From UBA5078 sp963977405 (GTDB taxonomy: Bacteria; Pseudomonadota; Gammaproteobacteria; Pseudomonadales; Pseudohongiellaceae), in the NCBI GenBank assembly GCA_963977405.1, contig CAXBOY010000002.1:1-64000 (forward strand): 64,000 nucleotides of DNA, read 5' to 3'. A model generated the notes under the pieces. It had not been told where the DNA came from, did not search any database, and saw only the letters and a list, made by a program, of their open reading frames with translations. Shown piece by piece: positions 45,456-54,954 of the stretch. Made by a program: the position numbers and the translations under genes. Each line of letters starts with the position of its first letter. The first letter of the stretch is position 1.

Positions 45456-46748
45456 TTAGGCAAAGGGGTGTCGCAATATGATGGTCTCTTCGCGATCCGG
45501 CCCTGTGGAGATGATGTCCACGGGAGCTTCTATCGTCTTCTCGATATAGCGAATATAGTCTCGAGCATTCTTAGGCAGATCCGCTAGACTCTTCACACCA
45601 AAGGTCGACTCTTTCCAACCCGGCAGCTCTACATAGATAGGCTCGAGTTTCTGATAACTGTCGAGATTCATCAGACAAGAAGAGGACTCAGAGTCGATAC
45701 CCTTATAGCCTGTGCAAACCTTGATAGTATCCAAACCGTCCAGCACATCGAGCTTTGTTAGGCAGATACCGGAGACCGAATTGATTCGAATCGCGAGACG
45801 CACTGCGGCGGCATCGAACCAACCACAACGGCGATCTCGCCCTGTAGTCGCGCCCTTCTCCTTACCTACCGATGCGAGATGCTTGCCGGTGTCATCGAAT
45901 AGCTCCGTAGGAAATGGCCCAGAGCCAACACGAGTCGTGTAGGCTTTGGTGATCCCAAGAACATAGTCTAGATACAGTGGGCCGAACCCACTGCCTGTAG
46001 CCGTACCGCCCGCAGTGGTGTTAGACGAAGTAACGAAAGGGTATGTGCCATGGTCAATATCGAGCAGCGAGCCCTGCGCACCCTCAAAAAGGATATTGTC
46101 ATTGGCCTTGCGGTGTCCGTGAAGAATCTCGATCGTATCGCTCACCATAGGCTTGATCTGCTCGCCTAACGCCAAGCTCTTCTCTAAGGTGGACTCATAG
46201 TCCAGCGCCTGCGCGCCATAGTACTTAGTCAGCATGAAGTTGTGGTACTCCATCGCCTCCTTTAGCCTTGCCGCGAAATGAGATTCGCTAAACAATTCGC
46301 CAACGCGGATGCCGCGTCGTGCAACCTTGTCCTCATACGCTGGCCCGATACCACGCCCTGTGGTGCCGATCTTGTCATTGCCAAGTCGCAGTTCACGCGC
46401 CTGATCTAGGGCGGCGTGGGAGGGCAGGATCAAAGGACAGGAAGCGCTGATCTTCAACTTGGGTCGAACCGAAATGCCACGCTCTTCGAGACGCGTAATC
46501 TCGCTCATAAGGGCTTCCATACTAAGGACTACGCCGTTACCAATGACGCAGGTCACACCTTCACGCAAGACGCCCGAAGGTAATAGGTGCAAGACCGTCT
46601 TCTCGCCCTTAATTACCAATGTGTGTCCCGCATTGTGGCCACCCTGAAAGCGTGCAACGACTGCCGCCTGCTCAGTGAGCAGATCGACTATCTTGCCCTT
46701 GCCCTCGTCACCCCATTGCGTTCCTAGTACAACAACACTTCTACCCAT
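45456..46748 (-). CDS. purA: Adenylosuccinate synthetase
   Basis: A 430-residue enzyme joining IMP and aspartate with GTP to give adenylosuccinate, the first committed step to AMP. Recognisable motifs: GTQWGDEGKGKIVD (P-loop with catalytic Asp) at 9-22, the GGHNAGHT switch at about 36-43, GTTGRGIGPAYEDK, GAQGSLLDIDHGTYPFVTSSN and TKLDVLDGL near the C-terminus. The length fits the family. It ends the hfq superoperon, 83 bases after hisZ. Confidence 0.97.
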   Translation of the reverse strand: MGRSVVVLGTQWGDEGKGKIVDLLTEQAAVVARFQGGHNAGHTLVIKGEKTVLHLLPSGVLREGVTCVIGNGVVLSMEALMSEITRLEERGISVRPKLKISASCPLILPSHAALDQARELRLGNDKIGTTGRGIGPAYEDKVARRGIRVGELFSESHFAARLKEAMEYHNFMLTKYYGAQALDYESTLEKSLALGEQIKPMVSDTIEILHGHRKANDNILFEGAQGSLLDIDHGTYPFVTSSNTTAGGTATGSGFGPLYLDYVLGITKAYTTRVGSGPFPTELFDDTGKHLASVGKEKGATTGRDRRCGWFDAAAVRLAIRINSVSGICLTKLDVLDGLDTIKVCTGYKGIDSESSSCLMNLDSYQKLEPIYVELPGWKESTFGVKSLADLPKNARDYIRYIEKTIEAPVDIISTGPDREETIILRHPFA

Positions 46749-46831
46749 TTGTAATCATCTCTCAATAAGTATTCGATTTCTCTCTTCGCGCTCGCGACTT
46801 CGATTGCCTCGGACCGAGGCCTGCTAGCACA

Positions 46832-48049
46832 TTAATCCTCGCCCAAACCCTCTATCTGCCACTGCTGTGCTTGTCGCACGAGGCGTCTGTCACAGCCGAG
46901 CAAACGTAATTGCTTCGAACTGAGCGTGTCGGCATCAAGATCCTTAATGACACGCTCTCCCGCTTCGCGTAACTCTTGCACACAGGCATCCAGCGATTGA
47001 TCTTCGTCAGCTGGCGCACATATCGCCTGCTTGCGTTCAAACTCGGCCTTACTTAGGCGTGCGAGAACCTTTAGGTCAGCGTCGAAACCCGAGGCCGGGC
47101 GCGCGCGACCGAACACCTTGCCAATATCGTCAAAACGCCCGCCCTGAGCGATGGCGCGGCCATAAGCCGGAGTATAGGCCGCAAAAACAATACCTGTGTG
47201 GTATTCATAGCCACGTAGTTCGCATAGGTCGAAGCCTAGAGAAACGTTAGGTAGTCGGCGCTTAACGCCCTTCGCTATGGCCTCTAGCTCTTGTAATTCT
47301 TTCTGCACCGCGCTTGGCGCACCTTCGAAACTCTTTAATGCTGCCGTTAAGATCGACTCGTCGCCACTCAAGCGCGACAAATCGCGGAGCATTGCGCGAA
47401 TCCCATCGTCCTCGATCTGCGCATCTAGGAAGGCGTCGATCTCGCCATAGGCCTTGCGCTGCAAGGCATCGAACAACTCATTCTCGCTATCAAAGGAGAG
47501 CTGGGAGGCACGCACTAGGCTGCGGAATATGCCCACATGACCAAGCACTATGTGCACCTCTTCGATCTTCGTCAGCTTAAGCGTGTCATGCATCAAGCAA
47601 ATCAGCTCAATATCGCAACCTACCCCGGCATGACCGAACAGCTCAGCACCGATACGAATCGGTATACGTGAGGCGAGCAAACCACGTGGTCGCGTGTGCG
47701 CCACATTGTCGGAGTAACACAGACGAACCGGCAAGTCCTGCCCCTCACCGCCGCGCTGACTCAGGCAATGAGCGTCGATGCGGGCAACCTGTGGAGTAAT
47801 ATCGGCTCGGAGCCCCATCATTCGACCAGTCAATTGATCGGTAATTTTGAAGGTTTGCAGATCCAAGTCGTGGGAAGAACCCACCAACAAAGAGTCGAGG
47901 TATTCGATGAGCGGTGGGATGACCAAGTCGTAACCCCAACTTGCGTAGAGATCGAGAATCTGGCGACGCAGAGTCTCTAACCTAAATGCCTCAACCGGCA
48001 AAATTTCCTCTACTCCCTCGGGGAGCAACCATCGATCACGCACAGACAT
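46832..48049 (-). CDS. hisZ: HisZ, ATP phosphoribosyltransferase regulatory subunit
   Basis: A 405-residue class II aminoacyl-tRNA synthetase-like protein lacking synthetase function; it binds histidine and activates short-form HisG. Family features: LLPEGVEEILP at the start, the motif 2 region MGLRADITPQVARID, and GYEYHTGIVFAAYTP then GGRFDDIGKVFGR. It implies that the genome encodes short-form hisG. It lies between hflC and purA, the order seen in Pseudomonas and relatives. A hairpin separates it from hflC, so it may have its own promoter. Confidence 0.94.
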   Translation of the reverse strand: MSVRDRWLLPEGVEEILPVEAFRLETLRRQILDLYASWGYDLVIPPLIEYLDSLLVGSSHDLDLQTFKITDQLTGRMMGLRADITPQVARIDAHCLSQRGGEGQDLPVRLCYSDNVAHTRPRGLLASRIPIRIGAELFGHAGVGCDIELICLMHDTLKLTKIEEVHIVLGHVGIFRSLVRASQLSFDSENELFDALQRKAYGEIDAFLDAQIEDDGIRAMLRDLSRLSGDESILTAALKSFEGAPSAVQKELQELEAIAKGVKRRLPNVSLGFDLCELRGYEYHTGIVFAAYTPAYGRAIAQGGRFDDIGKVFGRARPASGFDADLKVLARLSKAEFERKQAICAPADEDQSLDACVQELREAGERVIKDLDADTLSSKQLRLLGCDRRLVRQAQQWQIEGLGED

Positions 48050-48166
48050 TGCTATCTCACTTCCTGTTCCTAAATATCTTTAGCGAGCGCTAGGCGCTCC
48101 GCAACACTGCCAAGGGCAGTCGCCCTAGAGGGTAGGCCACTATTGTCCACCCTACAAACGGACAAA

Positions 48167-48196
48167 GACCAGCAGTAAAAAAATTTACTGCTGGTC
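48167..48196 (-). terminator. Hairpin after hflC
   Basis: GACCAGCAGTAAA and TTTACTGCTGGTC form a perfect 13-bp stem with a four-base loop, 16 bases after the hflC stop. On the minus strand it is followed by TTTGTCCGTTTG, a modest T-rich tract. It probably ends the hflK-hflC transcript before hisZ. Confidence 0.75.
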
Positions 48197-48212
48197 TCTT
48201 TGGCTTTAAAGC

Positions 48213-49079
48213 TTACTGTACTTCGCTTGCTCGTAGGTACTTGAAGTATTCGCTATCTGGATCTACGAGTAGGATATCGCCCTTATTCGAGAAGCTCTCC
48301 TGATAAGAGTTAATGCTGCGTGTAAACGCATAGAACTCTTCGTTCTTTGAGTAAGCATTAGCGTATGTAGCTGCCGCTTGCGCGTCGCCCTCACCGCGAA
48401 TCGTCTCAGAGTCACGATAGGCCTCTACCAATAACACGGCCTCTTGTCGGTCCGCATCCGCCTCGATCCCGATAGCTAACTCGTTACCGCGTGAGCGCAG
48501 TTGCTGTGCCTCGCGCTGACGCTCTGAGGTCATGCGCTCATAAACCGAAGCACGTACGTCTAAGGGTAATTCGATCTGCTTAACACGCACGTCGATCACC
48601 TCGATACCATACTCCTCTGCGGTAGAGAGGTTTAATTCACGGGTAAGCTCTTCCATCAGCAAATCGCGCTGACCGGACACCACTTCCTGCAAATCGCGCT
48701 CGCCGAACTTGTTACGCAAACCATCGTTAATGCGTTGCTGCAAAAGGTTGCTAGTGCGGCTCTCCTCGCCAGAGGAAGAAGTGTAGTACTTCTCGACATC
48801 CACGATACGCCACTTGGCGAAAGAGTCGACTACAAGTGCCTTCTGCTCGAGAGTAAGATAGCGCTGCGCATCGGCGGTTACTGTCAAAACACGGCCATCG
48901 AATTTACGCACGGTATTCACCCAAGGCATCTTAAAATGCAGGCCTGGTGCGATATCGGCCTCAACGATTTGTCCGAACCTTAGTAAGATTGCGCGCTCGG
49001 TCTGCTTGACGATGTAGACGGCATCGGAGCCTGCGACAAACAATAAGAAAATAAGTATGCCTGCAAATGCATTTTTCAT
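48213..49079 (-). CDS. hflC: HflC, modulator of FtsH protease
   Basis: A 288-residue inner-membrane protein of the SPFH/prohibitin family that, with HflK, forms a cage around FtsH and restrains it. An N-terminal signal-anchor (residues 5-20) is followed by the SPFH domain beginning VYIVKQTERAILLRFGQ and a long helical region with QREAQQLRSRGNELAI and GDAQAAATYANAYSKNEEFYAF. It overlaps hflK by four bases. The length is slightly less than E. coli HflC (334). Confidence 0.95.
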   Translation of the reverse strand: MKNAFAGILIFLLFVAGSDAVYIVKQTERAILLRFGQIVEADIAPGLHFKMPWVNTVRKFDGRVLTVTADAQRYLTLEQKALVVDSFAKWRIVDVEKYYTSSSGEESRTSNLLQQRINDGLRNKFGERDLQEVVSGQRDLLMEELTRELNLSTAEEYGIEVIDVRVKQIELPLDVRASVYERMTSERQREAQQLRSRGNELAIGIEADADRQEAVLLVEAYRDSETIRGEGDAQAAATYANAYSKNEEFYAFTRSINSYQESFSNKGDILLVDPDSEYFKYLRASEVQ

Positions 49080-50293
49080 TGGAGTACTCCTCGCGTTGGC
49101 CTAGTTTGCGCCCGCGCTCTATCTGCGGCAGCGGCGGAAGTCTCTCGGTTACTTTGTTCCGAAATCTCTCTCAGCTGCTGCGGTGTGAGTGGCGCGTTGT
49201 TGGCAGCTCGTGAAGCATTGCCCTGCTCGATGATCTTATCCAGCGGCACATAGAACATGTTATTGCCACCCTCGACATCGATTAGCACCTTGCTGCTATT
49301 GGTCATGACCGATTGCATCGCGTCGATGTAGAGTCGCTCACGCGTTACCGCTGGCGCCTTCTCATACTCTGCCAATAACTGTTCGAAACGCGAAGCCTCG
49401 CCGTCTGCTCTCGCGATCACCTGATCCCGGTAAGCATTCGCCTGTTCGATGATGCGCTGCGCCTCACCTCGAGCCGTCGGTACTACGCGATTGGCGTAGG
49501 CCAACGCTTCGTTCTGCACGCGCTGCTCGTCTTCACGGGCCTTAATCACATCGTCGAACGCGCCCTGCACCGCATCTGGTGGCTGAGCATTACGGACTGT
49601 TACTTGGGAGATTAGAATCCCGGAGTCATAGCTGACCATATAGCGCTGTAAGCGCTCACGCACCTCGGCAGCCACATCTGCACGGCCCTGCGTTAGCACA
49701 CGGTCCATCGTCGTGCCACCCACTACGTGGCGAATGGCAGACTCGGCAGCGTGATCTAGGCTGATCTCAGGGTCACGCACTACCACTGCGAATTTCACGG
49801 GGTCATCGATCAAGTACTGCAATTCGATCGAGACGTTCACAATATTCTCATCAGTGGTCAACATGTCACGAGAATAGGAGCGCGTGTTCACGCGGGTCAC
49901 GTTGATCTTCTGCACTTCGTCGATCAACGGAGGGTTCCAACGCAACCCGGGCTGAACGACTTCTTCGCGCAGCTTCCCGAAACGCATGACTACCCCACGC
50001 TCGGACTCGTCCACCGTATAGAAACCCACTGCGGCCCACATGAGAACCAGCACCACTAAGGCGCCGCCAAACAGACCCGAGGAGAATCCACCACCGCTAG
50101 CGGAGCCACCCCCACTAGAACCAGAGGAACCACCGGACTTACCGCCGCCAAACAGGCTGTTGAGCTTGCGCGTAACGGACTTTATGACCTCGTCGAGATC
50201 TGGCGGCTTCTGATCATTGCCACCACCATTGCCGCGACCGCCGCCCCAGGGGTCGTTATCCTTACCTTTATTTCCAGGTTCATTCCAAGCCAT
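49076..50293 (-). CDS. hflK: HflK, modulator of FtsH protease
   Basis: A 405-residue membrane partner of HflC. The N-terminus MAWNEPGNKGKDNDPWGG is the conserved HflK start, followed by a cytosolic glycine/serine-rich segment (about 55-75), a membrane anchor (about 75-95), and an SPFH domain (VDESERGVVMRFGK). The C-terminus is helical and rich in Gln and Arg. The ATG at 50293 is chosen over an in-frame ATG at 50305 because it gives the conserved N-terminus and follows GGAGAGG. Confidence 0.94.
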   Translation of the reverse strand: MAWNEPGNKGKDNDPWGGGRGNGGGNDQKPPDLDEVIKSVTRKLNSLFGGGKSGGSSGSSGGGSASGGGFSSGLFGGALVVLVLMWAAVGFYTVDESERGVVMRFGKLREEVVQPGLRWNPPLIDEVQKINVTRVNTRSYSRDMLTTDENIVNVSIELQYLIDDPVKFAVVVRDPEISLDHAAESAIRHVVGGTTMDRVLTQGRADVAAEVRERLQRYMVSYDSGILISQVTVRNAQPPDAVQGAFDDVIKAREDEQRVQNEALAYANRVVPTARGEAQRIIEQANAYRDQVIARADGEASRFEQLLAEYEKAPAVTRERLYIDAMQSVMTNSSKVLIDVEGGNNMFYVPLDKIIEQGNASRAANNAPLTPQQLREISEQSNRETSAAAADRARAQTRPTRGVLQ

Positions 50294-50378
50294 TGGCCTC
50301 TCCATACCCCAGTCAAAATACGGGGGTGATTTTAACGAATTATTGACGATTAACCCAGCTTTTTACCCAGCTGGCAAA

Positions 50379-50393
50379 GGGGCAATATGCCCC
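50379..50393 (-). repeat. Short hairpin between hflX and hflK
   Basis: GGGGCA and TGCCCC with a three-base loop, in the 123-base gap between hflX and hflK. On the minus strand it is followed by only three T residues, so any terminator activity is weak. Confidence 0.35.
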
Positions 50394-50416
50394 AAAAATG
50401 CAATTTGATTGGAAAC

Positions 50417-51709
50417 TTACAAGCCAGCAGAAGTGCCGCTCGGCGTCATCCCCTCGTCTACTAAGAGACGGTCTAAGTCTTTACGCGGTAGACGGACATC
50501 TAAACAGACTAAGCCATCGGCGTCGACATTCTCATGAACGACAGCACCTTTGGCATAGAGGCGGGCACGCAAACGACCCTGTTCAGGGGCCAGTCGCAGG
50601 CTATACTCCACGACATCATGACCGAGTAACTCGCCGATTGCGCTCAGCAACAGGTCTATTCCTTCTCCCGTCCGGGCGGAAATCCACACGCGTACCGGCT
50701 CACCTTCTTGATTTCGTTCAATATGAGGGGCGTGGTCGTCCAACAGATCGATCTTGTTGCACACCTGCAGACATGGCACCTCATCCGCACCGATCTCCGC
50801 TAACACCTCTTCGACTTGTTCAGTGAAGAACTTATGTTGCTCGTTCGCCACGTCGATGACATGTAGCAATAGACTCGCCTCTGCCGACTCTTCTAAGGTG
50901 GCACGAAACGCTGCAACCAGCTTATGGGGCAGGTGGCTAATGAAGCCAACGGTATCGGCGAGTATCGCCGCACCAAAATTAGGGACTTGTATACGCCGCA
51001 ATGTGGAGTCGAGCGTCGCGAACAATTGATCCGCTGCATAGATATGCTCGTTGGCCATCACATTAAATAGTGATGACTTGCCAGCATTCGTATAACCGAC
51101 CAATGAGACCGTTGGAATATCTGCCCGCTTTCGGGAGCGGCGGCCTTGATCGCGCTGGCCACGCACCTTGATTAGGCTAGCATTGATACTCTTTATGCGC
51201 TGCCTGATCATACGCTGGTCGAGCTCTAGCTGAGTCTCACCCGCTCCGCGCAGTCCAATGCCCCCTTTCTGCCTATCTAAGTGGGTCCAGCCGCGCTTCA
51301 GGCGTGTAACGGTATGCTCAAGTTGCGCTAACTCTACTTGGAGCTTGCCCTCATAGCTGCGGGCGCGTTGGGCGAAAATATCGAGAATTAGACCTGTGCG
51401 ATCAAGAACGCGGCAAGATAAACGCGCCTCTAGATTGCGCTCTTGGCTTGGGGTGAGTGCGTGATTGAAGAGGACGACTTCGGCCTCGTGCTCTTCCACG
51501 GCGGCTTTAATCTCTTCAAGCTTACCCGAGCCTATGAATAGACCGGCATCGGGTTGTTTGCGACTGCCTTTTATGAAGATGGCCGGAACTGCGCCAGCCG
51601 AGAGCACAAGTTCTTCAAATTCAACAGGGTCCTCCTGCTCTTGCTCTGAATCCAGATCAATATGCACGAGGATAGCGGTTTCACCGCGATCGGGTCTTTC
51701 AAAGAACAA
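50417..51709 (-). CDS. hflX: HflX, ribosome-associated GTPase
   Basis: A 430-residue OBG-HflX GTPase that splits stalled or stressed ribosomes. N-terminal domain begins MFFERPDRGETAILVHIDL. The G domain has G1 GYTNAGKSSLFN, G3 DTVGFI and G4 NKIDLL; the linker GIGLRGAGETQLE is characteristic. It follows hfq by 13 bases on the same strand. Length agrees with E. coli HflX (426). Confidence 0.96.
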   Translation of the reverse strand: MFFERPDRGETAILVHIDLDSEQEQEDPVEFEELVLSAGAVPAIFIKGSRKQPDAGLFIGSGKLEEIKAAVEEHEAEVVLFNHALTPSQERNLEARLSCRVLDRTGLILDIFAQRARSYEGKLQVELAQLEHTVTRLKRGWTHLDRQKGGIGLRGAGETQLELDQRMIRQRIKSINASLIKVRGQRDQGRRSRKRADIPTVSLVGYTNAGKSSLFNVMANEHIYAADQLFATLDSTLRRIQVPNFGAAILADTVGFISHLPHKLVAAFRATLEESAEASLLLHVIDVANEQHKFFTEQVEEVLAEIGADEVPCLQVCNKIDLLDDHAPHIERNQEGEPVRVWISARTGEGIDLLLSAIGELLGHDVVEYSLRLAPEQGRLRARLYAKGAVVHENVDADGLVCLDVRLPRKDLDRLLVDEGMTPSGTSAGL

Positions 51710-51722
51710 AAACGAACCTCAA

Positions 51723-51998
51723 TTAGGCAATATTGCCTGGCGCTTCTTCCTCTTCGTCTGCGCCTGTCTCGCCAGTACCTTGTGTAGGTATCTTGACCGA
51801 GCGCGCGGGAACAACAGTAGAAATTGCGTGTTTGTAAACCATCTGATTGACCGCGTTCTTCAGCAGGATCACAAATTGATCGAATGACTCAATTTGCCCC
51901 TGCAACTTGATGCCGCTAACCAAATAGATGGAAACCGGGATACGCTCCTTGCGAAGCACATTCAAGAAAGGGTCTTGTAGAGAATGCCCTTTTGACAT
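51723..51998 (-). CDS. hfq: Hfq, RNA chaperone
   Basis: A 91-residue Sm-like protein forming a hexameric ring that pairs small RNAs with mRNAs. The Sm1 motif (SLQDPFLNVLRKERIPVSIY) and the Sm2 motif YKHAIST (in full VYKHAISTVVP) are clear, followed by a short acidic tail. AAGGAG lies before the ATG. It sits between miaA and hflX, the conserved gene order. Confidence 0.97.
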   Translation of the reverse strand: MSKGHSLQDPFLNVLRKERIPVSIYLVSGIKLQGQIESFDQFVILLKNAVNQMVYKHAISTVVPARSVKIPTQGTGETGADEEEEAPGNIA

Positions 51999-52060
51999 TT
52001 ACTTTCTCCTTAACCGTTAATGTAAGCTGGAAACCCCAGCACTATAAGTCCAAACATTCT

Positions 52061-53017
52061 CTATATTGCGACCTTACTGATCGAATTCAATAGCAGATCT
52101 AGAGTTTCCGAGTTTTCACTGTCAAAACTCCTAAGATTCTCCCAACTACGCATCCAAGTGATTTGTCTCTTAGCTAGCTGTCGTGTGGCAATAATACCCT
52201 GTTCCACCATAGCATCAAAGCTCAATTCACCCGCTATATGACGCCAAGTTTGTCTATAGCCTACGGCACGTACCGAAGGCATGCTCAGATCGAGATCCCC
52301 GCGAGCATAAAGTCGTTCAACTTCCGCCACGAGCCCTTGCTCAATCATACGCTCAAAACGCTGCGCAATCCTTGTATGTAGTACGGCCCTATCCTGTGGT
52401 TGGATCGCAAAAAAATGTAAATCAAAAGGTAACTGTGCCGCCGCCATAGCAGCGCTCTCTTGCCGGTGGAGCGCCGTCATGGTTTTACCCGAGACAAGGT
52501 AAACCTCCAACGCTCGCTGCAAACGTTGCGGATCATTGGGGTGAATGCGCGCAGCGGACTCTGGGTCTACTACCGAGAGCTGCGCATGGACCGCTGCCCA
52601 GCCTTCATGCTCGGCCTTGGCTAGTATCTGTTCTCGTACCAACGGGTCGGATGCCGGCATGCTCGCCAAACCGTCTCGTAAAGCTCGAAAGTAGAGCATC
52701 GTGCCACCCACTAACAAGGGTATTTTGCCCGCACTGCGAATCGCCTCCATCTCCCGCAAGGCATCCTGTCGAAACTGTGAGGCCGAATAGGTCTTCGCAG
52801 GATCGAGGAAATCGATAAGGCGATGGGGGGCACGCGCAAGAGTTTCAGCGTCGGGTTTGCCAGTGCCTATATCCATCTCCTTATAGATTTGCGCGGAATC
52901 GACGCTGATAATCTCACACGGCAGGCGCTGCACAATCTCTATAGCAAGATCGGTCTTACCCGATGCTGTAGGCCCTAATAGGCAAATGGCTGGGGGTCTC
53001 ACACTTTTCATTCCCAC
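52061..53017 (-). CDS. miaA: tRNA dimethylallyltransferase
   Basis: A 318-residue enzyme adding an isopentenyl group to A37 of tRNAs that read UNN codons. P-loop GPTASGKTDLA near the N-terminus, then SVDSAQIYKEMDIGT, RAPHRLIDFLDP and LVGGTMLYFRAL. A GTG at 53017 is used; an ATG two codons later (53011) is equally possible with AGGA ten bases upstream. Between mutL and hfq as usual. Confidence 0.95.
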   Translation of the reverse strand: MGMKSVRPPAICLLGPTASGKTDLAIEIVQRLPCEIISVDSAQIYKEMDIGTGKPDAETLARAPHRLIDFLDPAKTYSASQFRQDALREMEAIRSAGKIPLLVGGTMLYFRALRDGLASMPASDPLVREQILAKAEHEGWAAVHAQLSVVDPESAARIHPNDPQRLQRALEVYLVSGKTMTALHRQESAAMAAAQLPFDLHFFAIQPQDRAVLHTRIAQRFERMIEQGLVAEVERLYARGDLDLSMPSVRAVGYRQTWRHIAGELSFDAMVEQGIIATRQLAKRQITWMRSWENLRSFDSENSETLDLLLNSISKVAI

Positions 53018-53060
53018 TGCGTCCTGTGCTTACTCATGAATGTCACGAGGGGCTCTGTCA

Positions 53061-54920
53061 CTACTGGCCACGCAGGAACAATTTGTCCAACTGATCGATG
53101 CTCTGCAGCACCCATGTAGGCCGACCATGATTACACTGCCCACTGCGTTCGGTCCGCTCCATGTCGCGCAGCAATGCATTCATCTCCGGGATGGTCAACT
53201 GACGGTTGGCGCGCACCGAGCCGTGACAAGCCATAGTCGACATCAGCTCGTCTTGATAATTACTAACACGCTCACTACTGCCGTGCTCACGCACATCTGC
53301 CAACACATCTCTGACTAATTGTTCAATATTCGCAGCGGCAAGAATGACTGGAATCTGACGCACCACTATTGATTCACTCGCCACGCGCTCCACTCCTAGA
53401 CCCAGAGCCAGCAAAGCCTCTGCCTGCTGCTCAGCACAATCGGCCTCTGCCTGACTCACAGCGATGGATAGAGGCACCAACAATGGCTGCGCTCTAATAC
53501 CATCGTTCGCGGCAGACTCTTTCATACGCTCGTATGTGATGCGTTCGTGAGCCGCGTGCATGTCAACCACAACGAGCCCAAGTTTATTCTGCGCCAAGAT
53601 ATAGATGCCATGCAGCTGGGCAATGGCAAACCCTAAAGGGGGCACGTCTTCGTCTTTACTTAATTCGGCATAAGCGCTGATCTGATCCGCCACTTGTGTT
53701 GGCGTCAGCCCTTGCGAACCATAGGACGAATAATTTGCAGAACCTGTAGAAGGAGCGCCTCCATAGGAGGGGGCATTAAAACTAATACGCCCCTGACCGG
53801 AAAACTCACCGGACTCTGAGCCGCCAGTTTGCAGAAGCTCCCCTGTATCCGGATCAACAGAACCTGGAGCGTAGGCAATCCTCTCGCTATGGGCAGCCAA
53901 ACTATCTTGGGGTCGCACACCTGCCAAAGCTTTGTGTAGTGCGCGAAACAGAAAGTCGTGAACTAAACGAGAGTCACGGAAGCGAACCTCGTGCTTGGTA
54001 GGATGCACATTGACGTCGACCAAGGCGGGTTGCAGCTCAAGATAAAGAACAAAGGCCGGATGTCGACCGTGAAAGAGCACATCCTTATATGCCTGTTTTA
54101 CCGCATGACTTACAAGCTTGTCACGAATGATGCGCCCATTCACGTAGAAATACTGCAAGTCCGCTTGGCTGCGCGAGAATGTTGGCAGGCTTACCCAACC
54201 CCACAGGCGCAAGCCCGAGGCCTCTATATCGATGCGAATCGAATTCTCAACGAATGCCGGGCCACATACAAGCGCTACGCGTCGTTGTTTTTCCTGCTCA
54301 CTTTTTGCGACATCGAGATGATGTATCGCGCGCTGATTATGGCGAAGCAAAAACGCCACATCGAAACGGCTAAGGGCCAGCCGCTTGACAACTTCGTCTA
54401 GACGATCGAACTCGGTTTTCTCGGTACGCAGAAATTTCTTGCGCGCCGGTGTATTGAAGAACAGATCGCGCACCTCCACCGTACTTCCCACAGGATGCGA
54501 TGCTGGTGACACGGCGGTATTCATCTCTTGTCCTGCTGCCTCTACTCGCCACGCACTCTCGTCCTGAGCATCGCGCGCGCGTGAGGTAAGCTCGAGTCGA
54601 GAAACGGAACAGATACTCGCGAGTGCCTCGCCGCGAAAACCGAGGCTAGCAATATTCTCTAAGTCGTCTAGATTTGAAATTTTGCTGGTTGCGTGACGAC
54701 TGAGGGCAAGACCAAGATCAGATTTTTCAATACCCGCACCATTGTCGCGAATTCGAATCAGCTTAGTGCCACCCTGTTCGACCTCTATCTCGACGCGATC
54801 TGCACCGGCATCGAGACAATTCTCTAACAACTCTTTTACAACAGAGGCGGGGCGCTCAACGACCTCTCCGGCAGCAATTTGATTGGCCAGGCGCTGGCTT
54901 AATAAAGCAATACGTGTCAT
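53061..54920 (-). CDS. mutL: MutL, DNA mismatch repair protein
   Basis: A 619-residue GHKL ATPase linking MutS mismatch recognition to strand removal. N-terminal ATPase motifs: NQIAAGEVVERPASVVKELLENCLDAGA in part, RDNGAGI, and GFRGEAL. A C-terminal endonuclease motif of the DQHA-x2-E-x4-E type is present as D453-MHAAH-E459-RITY-E464, together with ACHGS and CNHGRPT near the end. That suggests strand nicking by MutL itself and no MutH. The linker (340-415) is Gly/Ser-rich. Confidence 0.96.
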   Translation of the reverse strand: MTRIALLSQRLANQIAAGEVVERPASVVKELLENCLDAGADRVEIEVEQGGTKLIRIRDNGAGIEKSDLGLALSRHATSKISNLDDLENIASLGFRGEALASICSVSRLELTSRARDAQDESAWRVEAAGQEMNTAVSPASHPVGSTVEVRDLFFNTPARKKFLRTEKTEFDRLDEVVKRLALSRFDVAFLLRHNQRAIHHLDVAKSEQEKQRRVALVCGPAFVENSIRIDIEASGLRLWGWVSLPTFSRSQADLQYFYVNGRIIRDKLVSHAVKQAYKDVLFHGRHPAFVLYLELQPALVDVNVHPTKHEVRFRDSRLVHDFLFRALHKALAGVRPQDSLAAHSERIAYAPGSVDPDTGELLQTGGSESGEFSGQGRISFNAPSYGGAPSTGSANYSSYGSQGLTPTQVADQISAYAELSKDEDVPPLGFAIAQLHGIYILAQNKLGLVVVDMHAAHERITYERMKESAANDGIRAQPLLVPLSIAVSQAEADCAEQQAEALLALGLGVERVASESIVVRQIPVILAAANIEQLVRDVLADVREHGSSERVSNYQDELMSTMACHGSVRANRQLTIPEMNALLRDMERTERSGQCNHGRPTWVLQSIDQLDKLFLRGQ

Positions 54921-54954
54921 TTAATTTTCGCTGGCTCTAGGCCCGATTATGGAT

